The notes below the pieces were generated by a model, which did no database searches, was not told the origin of the DNA, and saw only the letters and a list, made by a program, of their open reading frames with translations. A DNA stretch of 43,921 bases from an uncultured bacterium (GTDB taxonomy: Bacteria; Electryoneota; Electryoneia; Electryoneales; Electryoneaceae), in assembly GCA_913009835.1 (NCBI GenBank), contig CAJVXH010000006.1, positions 1 to 43,921 of the forward strand, read 5' to 3'. Below are positions 1 to 10,200 of this stretch, one piece after another (the first letter of the stretch is position 1; every line of letters starts with the position of its first letter). Both the position numbers and the translations under genes were made by a program.

Positions 1-87
1 TGAGATTATCATCTTCTTTTTTTTTTTTTAATGATACGGCGACCACCGAGATCTACACTCTTTCCCTACACGACGCTCTTCCGATCT
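1..87. other. Illumina adapter and junk at contig end (artefact)
   Basis: Positions 30-87 are the 58-base Illumina universal (P5/TruSeq) adapter, beginning AATGATACGGCG and ending CTCTTCCGATCT. Positions 1-29 are a T-rich run and unrelated bases. This is the reverse complement of what a read gives when it runs through a short insert, the adapter and then poly-A. Genomic sequence starts at 88. Confidence 0.98.
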
Positions 88-186
88 GATGGGAAGATTA
101 GGTTCTAACCGACGAAGACGAGCGGCCACCTTCAGTCCGGCAGCGTCCGCTCCAATGATCAGCACATGTTCGCTATGATCCAACAC
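88..186 (-). CDS. Pyridine nucleotide-disulphide oxidoreductase, N-terminal fragment
   Basis: Reading leftward from a GTG at 186, 33 codons remain before the adapter junction. The peptide contains HVLIIGADAAGLKVAARLRR, a Rossmann beta-alpha-beta FAD-binding start close to the G-G-x-A-A-G and A-A-R-L-R-R pattern of CoA-disulphide reductase and NADH oxidase proteins. A purine-rich ribosome site (AGGGGAGG) sits about five bases before the GTG and supports that start. The catalytic cysteine region and the rest of the gene lie beyond the contig. A broader flavoprotein, such as a nitrite reductase-type NAD(P)H oxidoreductase, is possible. The family call rests on one motif. Confidence 0.6.
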
Positions 187-278
187 TATATCCCTCCCCT
201 GGAAGTGTTATTTGCATTGTGCGCAAAGGTACAATTCTGCGTCCAGCTCCATTGAATACAGCTCCGGGAGGGTAACGC

Positions 279-309
279 GAAAAAGCCCCTGACATTGCAG
301 CATCAGGGG
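279..309 (-). terminator. Rho-independent terminator of the S41-like lipoprotein gene
   Basis: A perfect 7-bp stem, CCCCTGA (286-292) with TCAGGGG (303-309), is followed on the minus strand by CTTTTTCG. It lies 30 bases after the stop codon at 338 and separates that gene from the flavoprotein start. Confidence 0.75.
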
Positions 310-337
310 AAACATTCGGACCTCAAAGGATGAGAAA

Positions 338-1447
338 CTATTCAAGGAATTGATCTATCCACAGAAACGCTGATATCAACACATAATCGTCATCAATGAA
401 ACTGTCAGGAGTCCATCTAATCAGATGAACCGGCATCAACCCTTCGCCACGCAAAGGATCACCATCAACATAAGTGTAGCCAATGGTCGGAATTGTATAG
501 TCCAGTTCCTCATAGAGTTCATAGTATTGCGTCGCCCCAACAAGACCGGCTGTTGAATCGCCGATCAATGACACATTTGGCAGTTGGCTCATCGCCGCAG
601 CGAATAGCTCGCCCTCATTTATCGTGTCTTGCCCTATCAACAAGATCACCGGCTTGGTAAATGACCATTCACCCCGTGGAGTGATAATGATCGGATCAAC
701 GTCAGGCGAATCGTTGCTATGCTGTTCGAGAACTGTCACTTCGTCCTCTACGAATCGACTGATCACCGGTTCGGAGAGTATCTGAAGACCCGCAGCGTCC
801 AGTTTCGGGACTGTCAACGACACAACCACTTCACCGGCGGTTCGCATATCGAACATGATTGCACTGAGATCACGCATGCTCTCCAATGCGACGTCAAATT
901 CGGTTTCGTCGAAACTCTCCGGATCGAAACTGTTGAAGAAGAAATAGCCCACGGTATCAGCAATACCCCAACCCCAGCCGCTCTGCACCTCGTAGTTCAG
1001 TTGTTCGGCCGTTGCTTGCCAGGCATCAATTCGCCAGTTGACTTTACGTTTAGCCTCGTAGGCGGGGTGCACTTCCCCAGTTGAATCAATCAAAGCGAGA
1101 TTCTCGTCTTCCAACACAGACATCGCGCCCAACAGCAAATTCTGGTATTGGTAATATGTCAACGAGCGGACAACCTCGGGTCGCCATTCTTCACGGGCAG
1201 CATCCCATACAGCTCCCTTGCCACTGATGTAAGCGTAGTCATCCTTGACATCCTGCCAGAACTGATCAAATATCACCAGCCGGACTGAATCGACTAATGC
1301 CGGATCATCATTACCGGTAGTAAAAAATGAGCTGTCTGAGTAAACCACTTTTACCACACCTTCGCCATCATCGCTGCATGCGGCTAGAGCCAACATCGCC
1401 AGCGTCAGAAAAAGACACAATATCATCCATCTCAATGTAGCAGGCAT
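338..1447 (-). CDS. S41 peptidase-like lipoprotein, probably lacking the catalytic serine
   Basis: A 369-residue protein with a short basic start, a hydrophobic stretch and a lipobox ending at Cys24 (LALAAC), so a predicted lipoprotein. Residues about 50-120 resemble the helical N-terminal region of tail-specific and tricorn-type S41 peptidases (FDQFWQDVKDDYAY). The later part has the S41 core layout, including a strand-turn ILLIGQDTINEGELFAAAM where the family normally has a Ser-Ala-Gly-Glu nucleophile motif. Here Asn appears to replace the nucleophile, so the protein may be a non-catalytic relative. No PDZ domain is evident. It is a single-gene unit with its own terminator at 279-309. The family call is from motif shape only. 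Confidence 0.6.
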   Translation of the reverse strand: MPATLRWMILCLFLTLAMLALAACSDDGEGVVKVVYSDSSFFTTGNDDPALVDSVRLVIFDQFWQDVKDDYAYISGKGAVWDAAREEWRPEVVRSLTYYQYQNLLLGAMSVLEDENLALIDSTGEVHPAYEAKRKVNWRIDAWQATAEQLNYEVQSGWGWGIADTVGYFFFNSFDPESFDETEFDVALESMRDLSAIMFDMRTAGEVVVSLTVPKLDAAGLQILSEPVISRFVEDEVTVLEQHSNDSPDVDPIIITPRGEWSFTKPVILLIGQDTINEGELFAAAMSQLPNVSLIGDSTAGLVGATQYYELYEELDYTIPTIGYTYVDGDPLRGEGLMPVHLIRWTPDSFIDDDYVLISAFLWIDQFLE

Positions 1448-1779
1448 ACCCCACCCTCTCTTTCTTCAACCCCGGCAATGCCCAACAAGATAAAACTTCT
1501 GCTAGCCGGGAATGGCGTAAGATGGCACCTTACAACCCCGGGCACCAAAGGCCTGGAGCTAGCAAATGCTGACTCCTGAAATCCATCGAATCACCGTGCA
1601 ACATTCAAGACCAGACGATAAACCGTGCTCTTCGTTCCATCTCTCAGCCCGCGCTTTCGTATTCCCGGGATTGTACATTGTCCGGCGATAAATCTCGCAA
1701 ACCTGCTGCGGTGTTAAGTGAATTCCGTACAGTTGCGATCCAACATTGACATGTGAAGTAAAGACGGATGGTGAGACTG
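1448..1779. other. Intergenic region between divergent genes
   Basis: This 332-base gap lies between the lipoprotein and bioY. A leftward open frame (1559-1801) reads LTPQQVCEIYRRTM and later TVIRWIS, vaguely like a short helix-turn-helix protein. It has no convincing ribosome site and overlaps the bioY start, so it is not called as a gene. No RNA gene was seen. Confidence 0.4.
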
Positions 1780-2364
1780 ATGATGACAAACGAACGTGCA
1801 ATTGACCGGAAAACTATTGGACTGTCCAGCTACCGTGAGGTGCTGCTGTCGCTGGCATTGATTCTCGCATTCACAGCCCTGACCTCGTTAGGAGCCCTGG
1901 TGCGGATTCCTCTACCGATGACGCCTGTTCCGATTACCCTGCAAACCCTGATGGTCCTACTCGCAGGAGCCATGCTGGGAAGCAAACGGGGTCTCGCCAG
2001 CCAGTTCCTCTACGTCGTCTGGGGAGTGTCCGGATTGCCGCTATTTGCAGGCGCTGCTGCTGGATTCGCCATCATAGCCGGGCCTACAGGTGGTTATCTG
2101 ATCGGATTCATAGTGGCCGCTTTCATAGTCGGACAACTGATCGACAGAGCTGACACGTTGCTGAAACAGGTCGGCGTGTTCAGCCTCGGCACCGCTGCCA
2201 TTCTCCTTATCGGATGGATACAGCTGAGCGTTCTCTTCGCTGGCGGAAACTTCGCACATGGTCTGACACTCGGCGTGCTGCCCTTCCTGCCTGGTGCTGT
2301 CTTGAAGATCGCAGCTGCGACCTCGATCTGGCGCGCTTGGACGGTTCTGAGAAAGAAGTACTAA
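1780..2364 (+). CDS. bioY: BioY, biotin ECF transporter substrate-binding subunit
   Basis: About 194 residues with six hydrophobic segments and the BioY signatures RIPLPMTPVPITLQTLMVLL near the N-terminus and GPTGGYLIGF in the middle. BioY binds biotin in the inner membrane and works alone or with an energy-coupling module; no bioM or bioN lies nearby. The frame is open from 1768, but the ATG at 1780 is preferred because GGATGGTGAG lies a few bases before it. A second ATG follows immediately. The stop codon lies inside a heptanucleotide repeat, and a hairpin with a T-run follows at 2415. It looks monocistronic. Confidence 0.92.
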   Translation: MMTNERAIDRKTIGLSSYREVLLSLALILAFTALTSLGALVRIPLPMTPVPITLQTLMVLLAGAMLGSKRGLASQFLYVVWGVSGLPLFAGAAAGFAIIAGPTGGYLIGFIVAAFIVGQLIDRADTLLKQVGVFSLGTAAILLIGWIQLSVLFAGGNFAHGLTLGVLPFLPGAVLKIAAATSIWRAWTVLRKKY

Positions 2365-2404
2365 GTACGTAGTATCAAGTACCGGATACCAAAGTACTGA
2401 GTAT
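2356..2404. repeat. Degenerate heptanucleotide tandem repeat overlapping the bioY stop
   Basis: Seven consecutive 7-base units resembling AAGTACT (AAGTACT, AAGTACG, TAGTATC, AAGTACC, GGATACC, AAAGTAC, TGAGTAT). The first two supply the last codons and stop of bioY. It is one of five period-7 arrays in the window. Confidence 0.7.
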
Positions 2405-2414
2405 ATGAGATATT

Positions 2415-2444
2415 GCCGTGTTTGCTTGCAGACACGGCTATTTT
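2415..2444 (+). terminator. Hairpin terminator after bioY, a member of the hairpin family
   Basis: GCCGTGT (2415-2421) pairs with ACACGGC (2432-2438), followed by TATTTTC. The position 50 bases after bioY and the T-run suggest a terminator. Its core also matches the GCCCGTG-type dispersed hairpins elsewhere in the window. Confidence 0.5.
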
Positions 2445-2562
2445 CATGTAGTTTCGGACTACAATCCTTACTGCGATTGGAATATTTTAAGGACAGACGG
2501 AAATCACTATGTGAAATCAGGAACAATGAACCAACGTCTGTCCCCATTTTAACCTGCAGGCT

Positions 2563-2610
2563 GATAATACCTGCGAACCACCAAAAAGACGGTGGGTCAC
2601 AGGGGCATAT
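2563..2610 (-). repeat. Dispersed hairpin element, GCCCCTGT type
   Basis: Read on the minus strand: ATGCCCCTGTGACC, a CACCGTC/GGTGG inner stem, then CGCAGGTATTATC. It is a close relative of the copy at 25875-25920, and its outer ends match the shared frame of the other elements. The rest of the 2445-2705 gap holds nothing else recognised. Confidence 0.7.
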
Positions 2611-2705
2611 CTCATGGCCGAAGTTAGACAGGCAAAAACCCGGCTGCAATTATACGCAACCGGGGTGAATCACAATGTCAACATCAAATCATGTAATCTG
2701 GACCA

Positions 2706-4613
2706 CTAACGCAGCAAGATCGTACGGTTGGATTCGCTGACTTCCGCCAATAGCAACGCGCGAAGATCCGTCCACTCTTCAACAGAATACTTCGAACGTT
2801 GGACCGAAATCGTACGGACGATCGTTACTACATCGCCATCCTGTGCGACAGTCAGTTCAAAGCTGCCAGCGCCATTATTGAACGTCACAGGCTCTGGCAA
2901 ACGAACCACTTCCAGCCCCGCAACATTCAGTTTGACCTTGACAACCTGTTCGCCTGATCCTGCGAGTGGAACGGGAGTTCCACGTTCGGCCAGATACAAC
3001 GGTACGTAGTGTGGAAGAACGTCAATCAGACCGTCGGTCGGATCACCAATAACAAACGGCAAACGATCCAGATCGTCTCGCTCCGAAGCAGGAACAGAGA
3101 GGCTGAGATCAGACGCCACAGTGAAACGGTCAAAACTCATCGGGCTGAACTCGCTGACATCAGCACCAGATAACACCCCGCTGCAAACGTCGTTCAAATA
3201 CTCCCTGGAACGATCTCCGCCACCTTCCATCTTGTCGAACGGGCAATAGCCACCGCCAGCTTCGTAGTAGCCGGAACCGGTCCACATCTCAGCATCCGCA
3301 TCCCAGCTCAAATTGAAACTGGTCACAATTCGGCTACCCTCGCCATCACCAGACCAACGCAAAGTCGGCTGATCGTCGAAGCCGGGTAACCACACCGAAC
3401 GGTTGTAGATCGGAGAAAGGCCGTTATGCAGCGTGCCGGTGGATGGATCGAAGTAGGCTTCCACTCCCGGTCCACTCACCCAGACACCCGGTGACTGGAA
3501 ACGTGCCAAAGTCGCCACGCCTTCATCAATGCTTCCAAAGCCCTCACTCAGCATAACCGGCCAGACTTCAAAACCAGCCTCACGCATCATCGCAGCCGTC
3601 AACACACACTGATCCATCGAAACGCCGTAACCAGTCTCATATACGCGTCCAGCCGAACGCACTCGAGACACGAACCACTTCGGATCATAGTTGATATAGC
3701 GCTGGTGAGTGTCAACGAAATCCGCGATACGATGAGCTTTTTCAATCATGGTCTCAGCATCGACCAGCAAGGTTTCCAGGCTGTCCTTCAACACATCGTT
3801 CATCATCGAACGCATCAGGAACTCACCCTTGATTGCGTTACCCAACTGAGTCCACGAATTAAACGTTGAGAATTGAACGTGGGGCAGATACGCGGCCGGA
3901 TCATCGGTACCCGGAATGGGAGCCGGCTCCATGTTCTTCATCCGGAACGAAAACACCTGATCCATACCTTCATTACCAGGAAGGTCACGATCAGCCGCGA
4001 TCGCACCGTTGAAACCCTTGACATTCAAAGGGATTGACTGAGCTGCTTCCACAATCAGCCAACTGTTGAGCGCAGGATCATTCTTCTGGAAAATGAACTG
4101 ACCCTCGAATCCTGAACGGAAAGCCTGCTTGTCCTCGATTACATATATGCACTCGAGTATACATGGCAGCTCAATACCGTCATGCAGGATCATCGTCTCC
4201 CGGATGCCTGTGTAGTCTGGAGCATGTCGGAACGCATATGGCGTGGTCTGAACCACAGCTGTTTCACGAGCTTCTATCCAACGATCATCGCGCCAGGTAC
4301 GTAACACATCCACAGTCAGATCCTGACGGTCGCTGTCGTAAGGAACTCGCAGATCGGCATAATGATCAATGGCATTTTCGCTGCTGATCCAGACCACACG
4401 GTGATGAGTTTCAGTCAGTCGCTGGTCAGCGGTATAACTGTAACGGACACTCTCAAGCAGCAGAATTGAATCGTTATCCTCGAAGTCCCACACCTTCCCG
4501 GCTTCGTTCATCATCTGACCGATGTCGAGATTGCCGGTATATGTCATCGGCGCGGCAAATGCGGCAGTTGCGATCAACAATGCCGCCAGTACTATCATCA
4601 TAATGCGGCTCAT
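2706..4613 (-). CDS. Exported DUF3857/transglutaminase-like protein, degenerate triad
   Basis: The start is set at ATG 4613, whose A is shared with the TGA of the preceding gene (TGATG). A strong GGGAGGT site lies just before it, so translation is probably coupled. The 635-residue product begins MSRIMMIVLAALLIATAAFA, a signal peptide. Residues about 25-290 resemble the DUF3857 beta-rich domain. Residues about 300-430 resemble a transglutaminase core with Cys336 in a MDQCVLTAAMM motif and a late FDPSTG. The His expected between them is not evident (the strand reads SPGVWVSG), so peptidase-like activity may be lost. It is a divergent paralogue of its upstream partner. The substrate is unknown; a periplasmic or envelope role is inferred. 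Confidence 0.7.
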   Translation of the reverse strand: MSRIMMIVLAALLIATAAFAAPMTYTGNLDIGQMMNEAGKVWDFEDNDSILLLESVRYSYTADQRLTETHHRVVWISSENAIDHYADLRVPYDSDRQDLTVDVLRTWRDDRWIEARETAVVQTTPYAFRHAPDYTGIRETMILHDGIELPCILECIYVIEDKQAFRSGFEGQFIFQKNDPALNSWLIVEAAQSIPLNVKGFNGAIAADRDLPGNEGMDQVFSFRMKNMEPAPIPGTDDPAAYLPHVQFSTFNSWTQLGNAIKGEFLMRSMMNDVLKDSLETLLVDAETMIEKAHRIADFVDTHQRYINYDPKWFVSRVRSAGRVYETGYGVSMDQCVLTAAMMREAGFEVWPVMLSEGFGSIDEGVATLARFQSPGVWVSGPGVEAYFDPSTGTLHNGLSPIYNRSVWLPGFDDQPTLRWSGDGEGSRIVTSFNLSWDADAEMWTGSGYYEAGGGYCPFDKMEGGGDRSREYLNDVCSGVLSGADVSEFSPMSFDRFTVASDLSLSVPASERDDLDRLPFVIGDPTDGLIDVLPHYVPLYLAERGTPVPLAGSGEQVVKVKLNVAGLEVVRLPEPVTFNNGAGSFELTVAQDGDVVTIVRTISVQRSKYSVEEWTDLRALLLAEVSESNRTILLR

Positions 4614-6694
4614 CACGCACCTCCCTTCGTTACCCGTACCGTGGTTCCAGCCCAATCATCGAGATGATCAATCGCCTTTTTGAAACCATCATATCCTTCA
4701 GGTCCGAACTGACGACGCTTCACTTCCGTGAGTGAATGCAAAACCAACTTGCGACCATTCATCTCCGCGTCCTGTGAGAACGATGCGTATGTCTCATCAA
4801 CAGAATCCACACTCGGATCGTTCGCCAACTGGAAACCACGCGGCAGGCTGATGGTTTCGGTTATATCCAGACGTTGGGTGTAGTAGAGGAATACATCAGT
4901 CGTGCGTTCTTCGTCCCAATCCATCGCACCGGCACGGAACAGATACCCATGATCTTTGATCGCATTCACAACCGGCGGACGGAACTCAAGACCACCATCG
5001 ACCATCATCGCGTAGCCAGGGATCTCATACTCAATCTCAATCCACATGAATCCGTCGAAATTAAAGATGTCATAATGCTTGACACTCTTAATTTCTACCG
5101 CGTCCGATATGCTACCCAGCACTCCGGCGAACACCTCATCCAGCGCACGCTTCTGGCTGTTGTACACGATGCGACGCAGGCGGCTGTCCAACGCACCCAT
5201 GCCATCAAGATGGATGGTTCCAGACAACGTACCATCTTCGCTGAGGGTGGCAGTATGCACCACGTTCAACGGTGATTCTTCCGGTGGACTGTAGCGGATC
5301 TCCTGTAACTCGCCCACACCGTCCGGATGACCAATCACATACTGTTGCTCGGTTTCAAGCTTCGACCAGATATCGTTGTTGAACGGTACCCAGGTCGGAT
5401 CGAGCATGACGAAATCGCCCGGCTCCTTCTCCCAAGCCACCACACAGTGGTTGAACTGATCGGCAGGAATATCCTCAATCGTAGAACCGGCCATGGTCAT
5501 CGCCGGATAAACGTTCAATCCAGCTGCACGAAGCAAGGTGATCGAGAAAGACGCGATATCCTTGCAGACACCAGAACGATACTCGAACAGCATGTCGGAC
5601 GGGTGAAGAGTGAAGCCTTCCCCCTCGCCCATGGTCTGGCCCGAGTAACGGATGTTCTGAGCTACCCAGTGATTGAGTTCTTCCGCGACTTTCATCGGGT
5701 CGTCACCAATCTTCAGGCCAGCCTCTGCCAGAACATGTTCGACATGTTCACGGATGTCATCGGTAACTTTAAACTGGTTCTTGTTGACATCGAAGAACCA
5801 CTGAGATTTCTGTTCCCAACTCGCTGCCGTTGTCATCACCACTTTAGGTGATATATCCCAATTGCCCGGCATACGTGGTTCATGCGGTGCAGGAGGAATG
5901 TCGTATAGCCACCAGGTATAAGTCGTGTTTTCTTCGTCGTAATGAGTCCTGCTGTAAATAGGCGCGTTGTACACCTGACTCTGAAGAAGTTTATCATTCG
6001 GCAGAACAAGAGTGTACCTCTTTTCAATGACCGGAACGTTCGCTTGCATGATCAAAATGTCGAAATAGTGACCAACCATCGGTGGGATGTAACGGTCATC
6101 ATCATCGCTGCGGATGGCCTGATCTGCACCGATCATCCGGGAGGGTTCGTCGCCATCGTCCGCCAGCAAAGCGTAGTTGTAGCCCTTGCGCATCGCGACA
6201 ACTTCAATGCCGTCCCCAACTTTAAGACGCGGGAGTTGCAGCTCTTTTATGCGGTCGCTCCAATAGATCGACCGCTGTGGAGCTGGAAGGTCCAGTATCA
6301 GACCGACATCCACCGGAATACGTTCTCCATCACGGATGACATTGACTTCCGCAACTTCGACATAACTGCTGCGTGGATCAAAATGCCATTCCAGCGCGCT
6401 CAGTGTTTGTGCGCCACCTTCGGTCAGCACCTTGTAAATGGTGTAGAGATCGACATAGGTCACGCCGTTCTCCATCACTCGACTCACCGACTCATCGAGC
6501 ACAATGACATGACCGCTGTCATAATCATCCGCCGTGCCCGCATTGGCCACACGGCTGAACACCGTCACCGGCTCTGGTTCGCCGGGAGGGGTTGGACGGT
6601 CACGTTCCAGCTGCGCCCATGCAGGCACTGCGGCCATCAACAAAACAGCCACAAACAGCAACACGAGTCCGTCATAGAAAGAGTGCCTTCTCAC
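4613..6694 (-). CDS. Exported DUF3857 plus transglutaminase-like protein
   Basis: The GTG at 6694 is chosen over upstream starts because AAGGAGG lies five bases before it and the product then begins directly with a signal peptide ending AWA-Q at residue 28. The 694-residue protein has an N-terminal DUF3857 domain (about 45-270) and a transglutaminase-like core with a complete apparent triad: Cys377 in YRSGVCKD, His416 in FNHCVVAW and Asp432 in MLDPTW. A C-terminal beta-rich region follows. Such proteins are common in FCB bacteria and are thought to act in the periplasm on unknown peptides or cell-envelope substrates. It is first gene of a two-gene operon, and the stop overlaps the start of the next paralogue. 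Confidence 0.8.
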   Translation of the reverse strand: MRRHSFYDGLVLLFVAVLLMAAVPAWAQLERDRPTPPGEPEPVTVFSRVANAGTADDYDSGHVIVLDESVSRVMENGVTYVDLYTIYKVLTEGGAQTLSALEWHFDPRSSYVEVAEVNVIRDGERIPVDVGLILDLPAPQRSIYWSDRIKELQLPRLKVGDGIEVVAMRKGYNYALLADDGDEPSRMIGADQAIRSDDDDRYIPPMVGHYFDILIMQANVPVIEKRYTLVLPNDKLLQSQVYNAPIYSRTHYDEENTTYTWWLYDIPPAPHEPRMPGNWDISPKVVMTTAASWEQKSQWFFDVNKNQFKVTDDIREHVEHVLAEAGLKIGDDPMKVAEELNHWVAQNIRYSGQTMGEGEGFTLHPSDMLFEYRSGVCKDIASFSITLLRAAGLNVYPAMTMAGSTIEDIPADQFNHCVVAWEKEPGDFVMLDPTWVPFNNDIWSKLETEQQYVIGHPDGVGELQEIRYSPPEESPLNVVHTATLSEDGTLSGTIHLDGMGALDSRLRRIVYNSQKRALDEVFAGVLGSISDAVEIKSVKHYDIFNFDGFMWIEIEYEIPGYAMMVDGGLEFRPPVVNAIKDHGYLFRAGAMDWDEERTTDVFLYYTQRLDITETISLPRGFQLANDPSVDSVDETYASFSQDAEMNGRKLVLHSLTEVKRRQFGPEGYDGFKKAIDHLDDWAGTTVRVTKGGA

Positions 6695-7244
6695 CCATTC
6701 CTCCTTCGTACGGTTGAAAAATGTATGTTTTGAATCGTTCACATCAGGTATTGTACAGGTGGGAATCGGGTTCATGCCTCCCGTCAAACTCCTACCTCAC
6801 CCATCGCCCCGGAAAGTAGCCCTCCACCACAGCTACGAGCAAATGTTCGCTCCTCAAAGATCGCGCTCGAAGTAGAAAATTATTGAGGAATTACATTACG
6901 CCAAATAGCCTTTCCTGCAAATACATGGCTCAGTTTTTAGCAATGATTCGAGATGCCGTTGATATATAGGCCCATTATCAGTATTATTGCCTAACGGAAT
7001 AAGGGCTGTGGAAGGCTATCCGAATTGGACTGAGACGAATTATTCATCAATGGCACTAGTGAGTGCTGATTTACATCTCAATCAGGTTCGATAGAACGTC
7101 TAAAATCCTGATATCCCTGTGGTTTCCTGCTCGGCATGCTCCCCATTGGAAGGTTTTGTGAGACGAGTCACTCGCGTTTCATGATTGGTGAGGCTAACTT
7201 TCCGATGCAATCATTTTAACCAAAAGTTCTGAGGATTCCAGTTC
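6695..7244. other. Divergent intergenic region
   Basis: This 550-base stretch lies between the leftward transglutaminase operon and the rightward ketosynthase gene. It is more AT-rich than its flanks. I found no tRNA-like cloverleaf, no repeat of the dispersed families and no credible small gene. Promoters for both directions should lie here, but no clear -35/-10 pair stood out. Confidence 0.5.
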
Positions 7245-10200
7245 ATGGCGCAGAATAAAGACACCGATATTGCGGTTGTAGGTATAGGCTCCCTCTTTCC
7301 CGGCGCGAAGACAACTCGGGAATTCTGGCGGAATATCCTTAATAAAGTCCAGGTGCTTCAGGAAATCCCGCGACATCGCTGGGACTGGCGAATCTATTTC
7401 GATGAAGACCGTGACGCGCCTGACCGGATCTACTCAAAGTGGGGTGGATTTATTCCAGATATCCCCTTTGATCCCCTGGACTACGGTATCCCGCCAAACA
7501 CTCTCAAGTCCATTGACCCGGGTCAGCTGATGGCGCTGGAGGTAGCACGGCAGACATTAGAAGACGCAGGCGCTTTTGAGAAGGGATTCGATAAAGAGAA
7601 TACTTCTGTCTTTATCGGCTCGACAATGGGAATGGCTGAACTCGGCCAACGTCTCACTGCTCGGGTTGAATTACCACAACTAATGGGTTCATTCCCCCAG
7701 GAAACACTGGATCGATTGCCTGAATGGTCTGTCCTGGGGCTAGTAGGCACACTTCAAAATGTTTACGCGGGAAGAATAGCCAACCGTTTCGATCTTGGTG
7801 GAACCAACCAGATGGTTGATGCAGCGTGCGCTTCCTCGCTCGCATCCGTAGCTCAAGCTTGTCAGGAACTGCTATACGGTGACACTGATTTCGCTCTCGC
7901 AGGCGGTGTGGATATCAGGCAGACTCCGTTCGACTACATGAGCCTGTCAAAAACTCAAGCACTCTCACCAACTGGCAATTCTCTGCCATTTGATAAAAAA
8001 GCGGATGGTATCGTCCTCGGCGAGGGCATTGGTCTGGTGGCATTGAAACGCTATGAAGACGCTATCAAAGACGATGATCGCATTTACGCCAAGATCAAAG
8101 CCTGGGGCAGCTCCAGCGACGGGCGAGCTAAAAGCCTCTTCAACCCCTCACCCGATGGCCAGAAACGAGCTTTGAAACGTGCCTACAAACGTGCTGGATT
8201 TCCAATCTCCACGGTGGATTTATTGTGTGCTCATGGAACAGGAACAGTAGCAGGTGACACCGCCGAAGTTGAAACCATCATCGGTGCATTAAAAGACGCC
8301 GGTGCAGAACCTGATTCAGTAGCGCTGCACTCTATCAAGGCTCAGATTGGACATACAAAAGGTTCGGCTGGAATCGCCAGCCTGATCGAAGCATGCCTGG
8401 CAATGCACCATCGAGTTATTCCACCCCAGATGGGGGTGGATGATCCGCAAGACATGATTCTGGACGACACATCTCCAGTTTACCTTAACCAGCAAGCTAA
8501 ACCTTGGCTGCGAAATCCGGACCATCCACGACGAGCAGGGGTTAGCGCGTTTGGATTTGGAGGAACCAATTTCCATCTCGTTCTGGAAGAGGCTCTGGAT
8601 GAGGATCACAACACGGAAAAGGATGACCCGGTCTGGAGTTCTGAGCTTCTACTGTTCAAAGGAGAGAATCGCCAGGAACTGATCGATCAGGCGAATTCAC
8701 TCATCAGCGATCTTGAAAACGGTGCGGAACCACGGCTGTGCGACCTGGCCTACAGCACTATCCTGAGGTCGCATGAACAAAAAGAATCTCCAGCGACAAT
8801 GGTGATCGTCGCCAAAGATCTCAAACACCTCAAACAATCTCTGACCAGAGCGCTGCCACATCTGAAAAAGGAAGCCACTTGGCCACTGGATAACAACATC
8901 CGTATCATTGACAGTCTGGAAGCCAAGGGTCAACAAGTAAGCTTCATGTTCCCCGGTCAAGGCTCGCAACACACTTGGCAGGGCGCGGAAATGACCTCAA
9001 TCTTTCCCGAACTATGGAATGCTTGCAACGAAGCCGACCGGATAACAAAAGGGAAATACCCCAAGGCGCTAAGTGAATTCCTCTATCCCCCATCTCTGTT
9101 TGTTGAAGATGAAGAAAAGATACAGAACGATCTGTTCAAACTGAGCTGGTACTCCTCGGTCGCGCTGGCGTATTTCCAGAGCGGGATGATAGATCTCATC
9201 CGAACTCTTGATCTACAGGCATTGTCGGTGGTCGGGCATTCCCTCGGGGAGCCCGCCTCCTTCCACTATGCTGGACACATTTCACGTGAAGATTGGATCG
9301 CATACGTTGAAAAACGGATGAAATTCATGCACGGTTTTGCGGTAACCAGTGACACACAACTACTTGCAGTGGGACTTGATCAGGCGGAAGCTCTCGAGCT
9401 CGCTATTCAGTATCCAACGTTGAACCTCGCAAACTATAATGCCACAAACCAGACAGTTATCGGTGGATCATTCGAAGACATTGATGCGTTCCGTAAGAAC
9501 CCTGACCACGGTGATCTGCAAACATTTAAGATCCAACTCACCGGTGCCTTTCATTGCACTCAGTTCCATGTATTGCGACCAGAACTAATAGCTATGACTC
9601 AGGATCTCGATATCAGCCCCAAATCAAACATACCTGTATACAACGCACACAGGGCGAAACCGGAACCGCAGAAGGTGGAGAAAATCCGCAACAGGTTCGC
9701 CTGTAATCTGACCGTACCGATTGACTGGGTAGAGACCATCCGTCGTATGTACGATGACGGAACACGAGTGTTTGTCGAGCTCGGACCTCGATCAGTGCTG
9801 GCAAATCTGTGCGATAACATCCTCACCGCGAGATCGCCATTCTGGGCAGTCTCACTGGATGGAGAAGGCGGTGGACTGAGAGGATTCCTGATTGCCATCG
9901 GACAACTGATCGGGTGGGGTGTGGATTTCAACCCACTGTCCATATATGAGCGACGCTTGGTGAAGAAACTAGACCTCGACAACTTGCTCGAAACTACAAA
10001 GCCTAAACCCCTGAGCCCGACTACCTGGTTTGTTAACGGTGGCCATGCCCGTCCCATGGCGGATGAGGTCGGTCATCTCGGAAAACAACCCCTGCTCACG
10101 GTTGAGACTAAACGTGCTCTGGAAACTGCACCGTCTCTGAATGGTAACAGCACAAAAACCGCACTACAGCTATCCGAGACCAATCCCAACGAACCACCGC

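Noticed and set aside
1559-1801. 80-residue leftward frame with helix-turn-helix-like wording
   Set aside because: No ribosome site, overlap with the bioY start, and too short a resemblance to call.
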